Assembly: GCA_963921195.1 (NCBI GenBank)
Contig: OY992539.1
Coordinates: 38,531,754-38,595,753, forward strand
Origin: Pegoplata infirma
Taxonomy: Eukaryota > Arthropoda > Insecta > Diptera > Anthomyiidae
Length of the DNA: 64,000 bases
Reading direction: 5' to 3'
This document shows, in pieces, positions 55,105-64,000 of this stretch; the stretch's first letter is position 1, and each line of letters begins with the position of its first letter. The notes below the pieces were generated by a model. It worked only from the letters and a program-made list of their open reading frames with translations. It did no database searches and was not told the DNA's origin. A program made the position numbers and the translations under genes.

Positions 55105-58100
55105 GGGCATTCCATTTCAAATCGTACACTTTGAAAAATATTTTTTTAGACTTTCCCAATTTGTTTACAATTTTTAGTTCCCTTTGAAAACTCCTTCGTG
55201 GTAAATTTTCAGATTTTTTTGATGACCCGTTCAAAAGAAATCGAATTTTTAAAAATTGGTAGTTTGCTCCTTTACTCAAACTTCTTCAACTCATAACTTC
55301 ATCAATAATGGTCCAAATTTCAATTTTTTTTTTTTTTAATTTTTGTTGTTTTTGCGTACTTTTTAAAAAAAGATCCCAAAAAATTCTTAAAATCGCTCTA
55401 GTATGCGATTTTTAAGTTATAAAATTTAAATATCATTTTTGAAAATGTTTGTACTCTTTGATTTTTATGAAATTTTGTTGTGTTAAACTTCTATCGATTC
55501 TACAAATTTTTTGCCCAGGAGGATCGTGGGATAACGATTATTACTATTTTTTTAAATTTTTTGAAAATATTTTATTGTAATTTTCCAATCTTAAAATAAT
55601 TTCTACTGCTCCAATGCACGGTGGTCAATTCCGGCCAAAAATCAATAACTTCTTTATTTCTGCATGTAAATAGCTCAAATTTAATATTCGAATTAAGAAT
55701 AACATATCTGATACCTTTTCCAAATGTTGGACCTACAAATACAGTGGTTGGCCAAATAATCATGGACGTCCCAAATGTATCAAGCATATCTGCATATAAA
55801 CAGCAATAATTTTATATCCGAATTAAGAATAATATATCTGATATCTTTTCAAAACGTTGGACATACAAATATAGGGGTTGGCCAACTAAGCATGGACGTG
55901 TCAAATGTATCAAACTAACAGCCTTAGTGTTAGCAATTTTTAAAAAAAATAGGTACGCAATACTGTTTAATTCTGTTTTTTTATTTGAAATATTAACAAT
56001 CGTAATATTTATATATATACAAATCAAAAAAAAAATATCATCAAAATCGGTTTAGTAGTTTTTGCTTTAAAAATGCAGCCAATTTTTCCCTTTAAAAAAA
56101 CAACACACGATTAACTGGCAACCCTGAAAATTCTAGTTGAACAAATTTTGTGTTATGAAATTTTTAAAAATGCTAAAAAGTTCTTTCTTTCAAATGAAAA
56201 AACAGAATAAAATAATACTACTATTACGTTTACGTAGCTGTTTAAAGATTGCTAACATTAAGGCTGTTTTTTTAGTTCCAACCCCTCTTAAACCACATTT
56301 TTTTTTATTTCGTCTTTTTTTAAGTTTTTTTAACGCAAATCTATGGGTTTTAAGTTAGTATATATTAACATTCCCTATTTTGGTGGAGTTTGTAGGTTTA
56401 AAAAAGTCCACCATTTGTAAAAAATGAGTCCACTAAAAATGCTCTGGTTTAAAGAATCGGTAAAAGTAGGGGCTGAAATTTAAAATACTTACTTTTAATA
56501 GTTAAAAGTACAAACTGCTTTTTACAGCTAACCTCTAATAGCCTCTAATTGATTTTTATGGTCTTTCAAAATTTATTTTTTTTAGAGTTTTTTTTTAATT
56601 TTTATCTAATTTTCATACACATCACTTTAAGACCAAAACACACAAAAAATCTGCAAAAAACCATATGGAATGAATATTTACTACAGAAATTAAAAACCCA
56701 TGCCCGAATTTACAAAAATAATATGAAGCAAAAGGCATAGCCAACTTTTATTGAAAACTAAAATATACATTTTAAAAAAAGCTGAAATAAGAAGCAAAAA
56801 ATACTCAACTTTGCACCACTATGGACAATAATATAGTGTTACAAGGCCCAAAAAAAGATTTAAGTTGTATGTTTTGAAGTATTAGCTATAATATAGCATC
56901 AAAACTTCATCAAGATTTAATAAAAAAATAAAATGATTTTTGGCCGGAATTGACCACCGTGCAATGGTGCGTCATAGAGGGGTCCCTTATAAGACCGACC
57001 CCCATTAATTTTTACGTCTTAACATTTCTTTGGAACAAACTAATACCCTATCTCCAATTTCTAAGGGGGCTCCCACACAAAACGACATTTTTTTAAAATT
57101 TGCTCCAACAGCTCTAACTGCCCAAATAGTGGCCTTAGAGCAACAAAATGTATGACCTACCCACAATATTTTTTTAATCCAAACATTTTCTCTGAATGCA
57201 CCTACCCTCTATCTCTAATTGTTAAGGCGGTCCCCATACAATTTTTTTTTATTTTTTGTAAATTCGTTTTATTTAATTAGCTTCTACCGGTCCAATGGTG
57301 CGTCCGAGAGGGGTCATTAGTGAGACCGACCCCCATTTATTTTTACCCTGCAACATTTTTCTAAAATAAACCTACGCCGTATTTCCACTCCCTAAGTAGG
57401 CTCTCATACAAAATTACATTTTTATAAAATTTGCTCCAACTTATTTGTATGTGAGCCTACTTAGGGAGTGGAAATAGGGCGTAGGAATGTTTTAAGAAAT
57501 TATTGTAGGGTAAAAATAAATGGGGGCCTGTATCACTAATGACCCCTTTCGGACGCACCATTGGACCGGTAGAAGCTGATTAAATAAAACAAATTTCCAA
57601 AAAATAAAAAAAATGGTAATGGAACCACCTTAACAGTTAAAGATACAGGGTAGGTGTGTTCAGAGAAAAATTTTGGACTAAAAAAATATTGAGGGTTGGT
57701 CATACATTTTGTTGCTCTACGGGCACTATTAGGGCAGTAAGAGCGGTTGAAGCAAATTTTAAAAAATGTTGTTTTGTGTGGGATCCCCCTTAGAAATTGG
57801 AGATAGGGTAGTAGTTTGTTCCAAAAAAATGTTAAGACGTAAAAATTAATGGGGGTCGGTCTTAGTAAGGACCCCTCTATGACGCACCATTGGAGCAGTA
57901 GAAATGATTTTAAGACTGGAAAATTACAATAAAATTTTTTCAAAAAATTTTAAAAAATAGTAATAACCGTTATCACACGATCCTCCTGCGCAAAAAATTT
58001 TTAGAATCGATAGAAGTCTTACACAAAAAAAATTCAAAAAAATCGAAGAGTACAAACATTTTCAAAAATGATATTTAAATTTTAAAACTTAAAAATCGCA

Positions 58101-58395
58101 TACCAGAGCGCTTTTAAGAATTTTTTGGGATTTTTTTTTAAAAGTACGTAAAAAACAAAAATTTTGAAAAAAAAAAATTAAATTTGGACCATTATTGAAG
58201 AAGTTATGAGTAAAAGAAGTTTGAGTAAAGGAACAAACTACCAATTTTTAAAAATTCGATATGTTTTCAACTGGTCATCAAAAAAATCTGAAAATTTATC
58301 ACGAAGGAGTTTTCGATGGGTATTAAAAACTGTAAACAAATTGGGAAAATCTAAAAAAAAAAATTCAAAGTGTCTGATTTGACATGGAATGCCCC
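55105..58395. mobile_element. 3.3-kb palindromic element, GGGCATTCCATTTCAAATCG ends
   Basis: The right end is the complement of GGGGCATTCCATGTCAAATC. Arms run several hundred bases, with CCCAGGAGGATCGTGGGAT (about 55515) against its complement (about 57975), and a centre of modules like the arms of 46483-49861. It is inserted in a mini-me end (TATACTTTATTGAATGCTAG follows). Confidence 0.8.
55617..56961. mobile_element. 1.3-kb element with CACGGTGGTCAATTCCGGCC ends and 5-bp duplication
   Basis: CACGGTGGTCAATTCCGGCC and its complement are perfect at both termini. CAATG flanks both sides (55612-55616, 56962-56966), and the relatives show the unbroken CTCCAATGGTGCG. A ~135-bp direct repeat lies inside (55676 and 55811, TCCGAATTAAGAATAATATA type). 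Noncoding. CAC-G-GTG ends plus a 5-bp duplication resemble Transib elements (known pattern); this is only a suggestion. Confidence 0.88.
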
Positions 58396-58474
58396 ATATA
58401 CTTTATTGAATGCTAGACCGATATTTTGATGCGTTACACACGGAATGAGTATACCCCCATACTGTGGTTGGAGG

Positions 58475-58950
58475 TAGAGATGGGCGCGTGAGTGGATTTT
58501 GACTCACACTCACTCACGCTCACCCAAAAAATAATCGTATCACTCACTAATCACTCACGCAATTTTTTTTTTTACTCACGCTCACTCACATTCACGTGAG
58601 TAATAAAAAACTTACTCACGCTCACGCGTGACTCACGCCAGATTCAATCACGCTCACGCGTGAGTCACGCAAAATCTACTCACGCAATAAAATTTTCTTA
58701 CCAAAAAGAAAAAAAATCCAAAAATTTTTTTTTACAAAAAATTAAAAAAAAATTGGGCAGATCAAAAAATTTAATCACGCAAACTCACGCAAAAAATATA
58801 TGACTCACTCACTAATCACTCACTCAAATTTTTTTTCAACTCACACTCACTCACAATCACGTGATTGAAATGAAAATCACTCACACTCACGCGTGATTCA
58901 CGCGTGATTCACGTGAATAACGCAAATCACGTGACCAGCGCCCATCCCTA
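58475..58950. mobile_element. hAT-type MITE with perfect 8-bp duplication
   Basis: TAGAGATGGGCGCG to CAGCGCCCATCCCTA, flanked by GTTGGAGG at 58467-58474 and 58951-58958. The interior is almost entirely CTCACGC, CACTCAC and CACGTG words. Confidence 0.95.
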
Positions 58951-58977
58951 GTTGGAGGGTAAAAAAAATGTAAAAAA

Positions 58978-59215
58978 TGGGTTTTCTGGTGTTGTTTTAG
59001 TTCCGATTTTGTCTCGGAACTTAACCAGCCTATGACCAGAAGACACTAACGGTTAGCTCTTTTATTTTGGACTGTATCGTGCCTTCCACAGACGGACGGA
59101 CGAACGAACATTGCTAAAATGTCTAATAATCGATCATTGATCAAAAATATATGTATTTACTTTATGGGGTTCTAGACTATATTTCAATACTGGTGGAGTG
59201 TATAAAAAAATTATT
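58978..59215. mobile_element. Mini-me-like repeat, partial copy
   Basis: AACTTAACCAGCCTATGACC, a GACGGACGGACGAACGAAC run (about 59091-59110), TTTATGGGGTTCTAGAC and the end GGTGGAGTGTATAAAA. Confidence 0.75.
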
Positions 59216-59395
59216 TTTCGATTAATTGACATAAATTAATCTGGTTATTTGTTATTCGAAAATCATCTTTTTTAAATTAATCGAACAAGATTTTGTTTTT
59301 TTTTTTGATCGATTAATCGAATTATTCTTAATCGGTTGACAACTCTAGTATTTATGGGTTTCCGCGACATTTGTCAACTTTTCGAAAGCGAACTT

Positions 59396-60063
59396 CACAC
59401 AAAAAAAAAATTGTCAAATTACTGGAAAAAGTCTCGTAATTCCATTTTACCAATATTTGACAGTTTTCCGTGTTTTTTTTAAATATTTTTGAGCGAAATT
59501 AACGTTTTTTTTTTTTTGTGGTAATTTAAAATTTTTATTTTGTAATTTTACAAATTTATTTTTTACAAAAAAAAACTAGTTAATTCACGAGAATTCCATG
59601 TAAGTTTTATTGCGCCAAAAAAGTTGTAAATTTACAATTTTATTGGTAAAAATCTTGTAAAATTACAAAAAATCTCGTAATTTTTAACAGGAGTTATCGT
59701 AAAATGGGTGGTAGCAATCTAGTAATGTTACATTTTACCAATATTTGACAGTTTTCCGTGTTTTTGTAAAAAAAAATTTTGAGCGAAATTAACGTTTTTT
59801 TTTTGTGGTAATTTAAATTTTTTTTTTTGTAATTTTACAAATTTATTTTTTACAAAAAAAAAACTAGTTAATTCACGAGAATTCCATGTAAGTTTTATTG
59901 CGCCAAAAAAGTTGTAAATTTACAATTTTATTACTAAAAAGCTTGTAAAATTACAATTTTATTGGTAAAAACCTTGTAAAATTACAAAATTATTGGTAAA
60001 TAGAAGGTAGCAAAAAAAAAATTACAAACTTTTCCAGTCATTTTCCAGGGTTTTTTTTGAGTG
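59396..60063. mobile_element. CACACAAAAAA-ended element with 290-bp internal tandem duplication
   Basis: CACACAAAAAAAAAATTGTC to TTTTTTTTGAGTG-TA. CCAATATTTGACAGTTTTCC begins units at about 59449 and 59739. TTACAAG/CTTGTAA pairs are frequent. Same family as the outer layers at 11747 and 43299. Confidence 0.75.
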
Positions 60064-60065
60064 TA

Positions 60066-61077
60066 TGGACTTGTCCATGTACCGTCTATCATAATGTAAA
60101 TGGAACATTAACTTTTGTTCCATAGTTCTATAACAAGTATACGTTCAACGTATGAATGTACGTAAGTACAAATGTAACGGGAAAAAACAGTTTGGTAATC
60201 TTTTAACAAGTACAAACACGGCCGTTTTCTACAACATTCAGTCAAGTCATAAAAGGCAATTTAAGTTAAATGACTTTAAACAAAAAAAAAAAATAAAATG
60301 AAAAAAATATGCATTGTAAATGGTTGTTTTTTCTTTTGTTTTCTTTAAATTCCTTTTAAAGGTAAAAAAATATCGAAATTTTTCATACTTTTTGTTGGTG
60401 TCTTTGCAGGGTGAAAAATTTCACACCTTTAGAGTTTCAATGTTGTTGTTGTTTCCTTCTTCATTGATATTAAAGAACAATATTAAGAAAAATACATGCA
60501 ACTGGTGCCAAATAAGTATATTTTGTAAATTTTTTTTGTGTCTCTTTTTGAAACGCTTTTGTTGAATATTTATTTTTTTTTTTCTAACTCATGCTATCAA
60601 CTTTTGTTAGATTAACATGAAATTAAAAAAGTTTTTAAAATCATTATTCATCGTTACGAATTAAATTTTATTTTTAAGAGATTCTTTAAGATACATAGAG
60701 CAACAATAGCAATTTAAGAATATGAAAGGTTTATTTTGAAAGTGAGATATGTCTAATATAAAAAAAAAAAAACTTTTAATGACCAAACTTTAAAGCTGAA
60801 AGTTGGGTTTCTTCATCTCGAAACATTCTAAATAATTTCTCAAAAAATCGAACAAACAACTTAGCTTACTTTCATAATAAAAGGTTCTTATAAAAACTCT
60901 TGGTATTTTATTAAACAAATTTAAGGTTTCAATTTTAAGTTTGTTGTATTAAAGTTTAAATTTAAGATATAGTTAACGATATAGATTTTAATCGAACACA
61001 TAATAAAACTGTAGGGATAGCAAATAAAATTTGTAAATGTACTAGAAAATTAGCTGACCATTTCAGAATTAAAATTT
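60066..61077. other. AT-rich, low-repeat spacer
   Basis: An 81-codon frame at 60320-60565 has no recognised family and biased composition. Nothing else supported. Confidence 0.4.
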
Positions 61078-61078
61078 T

Positions 61079-62060
61079 AGACTTTTTCTATAAGAGAAAT
61101 GTCTCAGAATCTGAGACTTTTTCTATAAGAAAAATGTCTCAGAATCTGAGACTTTTTCTATAAGAAAAATGTCTCAGAATCTGAGACTTTTTCTATAAGA
61201 AAAATGTCTCAGAATCTGAGACTTTTTCTATAAGAAAAATGTCTCAGAATCTGAGACTTTTTCTATAAGAAAAATGTCTCAGAATCTGAGACTTTTTCTA
61301 TAAGAAAAATGTCTCAGAATCTGAGACTTTTTCTATAAGAAAAATGTCTCAGAATCTGAGACTTTTTCTATAAGAAAAATGTCTCAGAATCTGAGACTTT
61401 TTCTATAAGAAAAATGTCTCAGAATCTGAGACTTTTTCTATAAGAAAAATGTCTCAGAATCTGAGACTTTTTCTATAAGAAAAATGTCTCAGAATCTGAG
61501 ACTTTTTCTATAAGAAAAATGTCTCAGAATCTGAGACTTTTTCTATAAGAAAAATGTCTCAGAATCTGAGACTTTTTCTATAAGAAAAATGTCTCAGAAT
61601 CTGAGACTTTTTCTATAAGAAAAATGTCTCAGAATCTGAGACTTTTTCTATAAGAAAAATGTCTCAGAATCTGAGACTTTTTCTATAAGAAAAATGTCTC
61701 AGAATCTGAGACTTTTTCTATAAGAAAAATGTCTCAGAATCTGAGACTTTTTCTATAAGAAAAATGTCTCAGAATCTGAGACTTTTTTTTATAAGAAAAA
61801 TGTCTCAGAATCTGAGACTTTTTCTTTAATAAAAATGTCTCAGAATCTGAGACTTTTTGTAAAGGAAAAATGTCTCAGAATCTGAGACTTCTTCTATAAG
61901 AAAAATGTCTCAGAATGTGAAAGTTTTTTTTTTGGAAAAATTTCGTAGAATCTGAGACTTTATCTATGGAGAAATGTCTGATACTTTTTCTATAAGAAAA
62001 ATGTCTCCGAATCTGAGATTTTTTCTATAGGAAAAATGTCTCAGAATCTGAAAATTTTTT
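61079..62060. repeat. 35-bp minisatellite, about 28 units
   Basis: The unit is GTCTCAGAATCTGAGAC followed by TTTTTCTATAAGAAAAAT. From 61101 to 61780 about 20 units are essentially identical; after that they decay to about 62058 with single-base insertions and lost segments. Each unit has an 8+8 palindrome around one A and a TTTTTCT/AGAAAAA hairpin. Diverged relatives occur near 8820-9000 and 24820-24990. Confidence 0.96.
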
Positions 62061-62789
62061 ATGTTTTGAAAAATTTCATTAACATTTTAATCAAGTTTTT
62101 TTTTATTAATTTTCAAAAATCAACTAAAAAGTTTTCAAAATATTAGCAACCTGTCACTAACAAACCACCGTTTTAAATATCAAATCGAAAAATTTGTATT
62201 TTTTATTGTTAAACTTGTGTTTAGTTTAGTTTCGTTTTAACATCATCAACAATATAAAAAAAGTTTCATCTTTAATTTCCTTTAAAAAATCGATTATTTT
62301 TTTTTTTTTAAACCAAATAGACGTAAATGTTATTGTAACGACAACGTTCTAGTGAACCAAAAAATAAAAAAATATATAAAAACAACGAATTCAAAAATCA
62401 TTATTGCCAAAAAAAAATAACAAAATGTAACGAAAGAACTGAAACAATATCACAACAACACATCGACAATATCGGTAATAGCAGCAACAACTTTTTATAA
62501 TAGTTTACGTATACGTACTAACAATAATACTAATACTAACACATATAAATAATACGCCCAGTTGGCAAAAAATACTCAGATGACAGTGGTTTCATCGATA
62601 GGTTGAGCTATGAGTGGCTACCATTGCTATGAGTGGGCCGAACTGAGCAAACAAGTATAGGGCCTGTTATTTTACAACTGTTATTTTACCAGGAGGCGCT
62701 TACAAAGCTATTATGACCGAGGAGATTATGCAACTGCACAAATCCTAGTAGTTTTGTTATTGTCGGGAAGGTCAGGCAACATTTTGTTC
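62061..62789. other. AT-rich, low-repeat spacer
   Basis: A-rich with CAACAA words. No gene or element end supported. Confidence 0.4.
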
Positions 62790-63854
62790 GGTCATACATT
62801 TGATACCTCTAGCGGCGTTCTTTTGGAAGTTCGAGCCAATAGAGCAAATTTAAAAAAATGGCATTTTGTATGGCAGCCACCTAAGGAATTGGAGATAGTG
62901 TAAGATTGTTCAAAAAAATGTTTAGGGGTAAATATTAGTGTGGGTCGGTAATATTATTAACCCCTCTATGGAGCAGTAGAAGTGATTTAAAGATAGGAAA
63001 ACTACAACAAAAAAATTTAAAAAAAAATTTTGTACATTTCAGAAGAAGTTATGAGTAAAAGAAGTTTGATTAAAGGAACAAGCTCCGAATTTTTCAAAAT
63101 TCGATATATTTTTAGCGGGTCATCAAAAAATTATAAAAATTTACCAGGAAGACGTTTTCGAAGGGAACAAAAAAATAAAAAAAAAAATAGGAAATAGTAA
63201 TTGTGTTTATATATTGTTGGACTGTATATTTTATAAGTGAATTTTTATTTAGTTCGGTTTGAGTCCATATTAATTATTTCTTAGAAATGATAATTGTTGA
63301 ACAATGAGAAAATCTGAAAAAAATCAAGTGACAACACAGGCTAAGTTAAGATGTCGACAGCTTTCGGAAGATGCCATCCTTCCATCATCAACTCTTCTTC
63401 GGACATTTTTCAAGACTTGAAAAGTCCTACTAAGGGTTAACAATGGGAAAAATACAACTCTGTTGAAAGCTAAGATGGATTAATTTTCTGCTAAATGAAT
63501 ACAACACGAATGATGGTGAATACGGGTTATTCAACACAAAGAGGAGTAATTCCAATTCTTCATTTCTTCAAAAGTTTCATTTAAATGGCTAATTTTAATC
63601 TGACACACATTAAGTGTGTAGCAATCGAAGGAGTGCTGATGATGGAAGGGTGGAATCTTCCGAAAGCTGTCGACATCTCCACTTAGCCTGTGTTGTCACT
63701 TGATTTTTTTTTCAGATTTTCTCATTGTACAACAATTATTATTTCTCAGAAATAATTAATATGGACTCAAACCGAACTAAATAAAAATTCAGTTAAAAAA
63801 TAGGAAATTTCAAAAATTTCAAAGTGTCCGATTTGGCATAGAATGGCCCATTCT
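62790..63854. mobile_element. Partial GGCATTCC-type element, interrupted
   Basis: GTGGGTCGGTAATATTATTAACC and ACTTCTTTTACTCATAACTT-type modules match 55105-58395. The right end TCCGATTTGGCATAGAATGG is at about 63828-63850. The 600-bp element 63195-63794 splits its right arm. The left end was not found. Confidence 0.6.
63195..63794. mobile_element. U-V-U family relative with 13-bp target duplication
   Basis: An inverted partial U (63195-63392), then V (63402-63523), then a direct U (63524-63794). AAAAAATAGGAAA flanks both sides exactly (63182-63194, 63795-63807). The U and V parts match 16369-17181. A 13-bp duplication is longer than is usual for DNA transposons and would suit target-primed or otherwise staggered integration. 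Confidence 0.82.
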
Positions 63855-64000
63855 ATTAAATGATACAATTTTATCGTTATATCATTTCTATAACCACGCC
63901 CAAAAAGTGCATCAAAAGAGCGGATATAAAAAACAAAACTTCCTAATCCCCTTGGTCCAAGTGCAGGTCGATGGACTTCATACAGCATAAAAAACTTTAA

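Larger units (their letters stand above)
54879..59349. mobile_element. Possible hAT-type host element, CTAGAGTT ends
   Basis: CTAGAGTTTGCAAAACGATT at 54879 and the complement of CTAGAGTTGTCAACCGATTA at 59330-59349, with ATTAATCG repeats beside both ends. If they are one element, everything between is inserted into it. No matching 8-bp flanks were found, so they may be two independent remnants. Confidence 0.35.

Noticed and set aside
57536..57943. A 135-codon protein also seen at 10050-10352 and 46742-47053
   Set aside because: The similarity between these frames reflects shared noncoding arm modules of one transposon family; no catalytic motif and no start context.
61079..62060. CRISPR-like array
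   Set aside because: The 35-bp units are contiguous and the whole unit repeats, with no variable spacers and no associated genes.

Overview
The window looks like a transposon-dense, very AT-rich stretch of an insect genome, most likely a calyptrate fly (house-fly, blow-fly or flesh-fly type). This placement is inference. It rests on the many copies of a (GTCY)n 'mini-me'-type interspersed repeat, on LINE relics of insect type, and on the absence of bacterial-style gene packing. I found no host gene that I would defend. The only substantial protein signals belong to transposable elements: three LINE relics or copies (positions 184-720, 835-1378 and 4931-6172), one nearly intact LINE reverse transcriptase (34889-36304, minus strand) and one broken DNA-transposon protein (47691-48899, minus strand).

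Layout. 0-7.5 kb: LINE graveyard, a young 1.1-kb foldback element, small MITEs, and a palindromic element split by a LINE whose 3' end runs into 32 units of GGTTA. 7.5-16 kb: hAT-type MITE with perfect target duplication, mini-me copies, nested Tc1/mariner-type MITEs (TA target, CACTSAAAAAAA termini), and a hairpin cluster with repeated TAATCCCC motifs. 16-31 kb: long composite mini-me copies carrying a U-V-U direct-repeat element, a tRNA-derived SINE and further palindromes. 32.9-42.7 kb: a 49-bp satellite in which each monomer has two palindromes, one being GTTATCGATATATCGATAAC with the DREF/BEAF-32-like core. The array is interrupted by two related CCCGAGT elements at the same monomer position and by the LINE. 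One CCCGAGT element holds a 3.1-kb foldback element with 1.5-kb arms. 43.3-46.5 kb: a five-level nest of insertions. 46.5-49.9 kb: a 3.4-kb element with ~0.95-kb inverted arms around a broken transposase-like gene. 50-54.9 kb: mostly unrecognised sequence plus a tandem pair of repeat ends. 54.9-59.4 kb: another nest, including an element with CACGGTG ends and a 5-bp target duplication. 61.1-62.1 kb: a 35-bp minisatellite, again with two palindromes per unit. The last 1.2 kb holds a 600-bp element with a 13-bp target duplication.

How parts relate. Empty sites visible inside the window (filled versus unfilled relatives) give target-duplication lengths and relative ages for several insertions. 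The dominant theme is inverted-repeat architecture: nearly every element here is a foldback or MITE, and both tandem satellites are built of paired palindromes. The best candidates for something new are the palindromic satellite with its site-matched insertions, the large-arm element with its unusual transposase-like protein, the LINE with a telomere-like tail, and the group of elements with CACNGTG termini.
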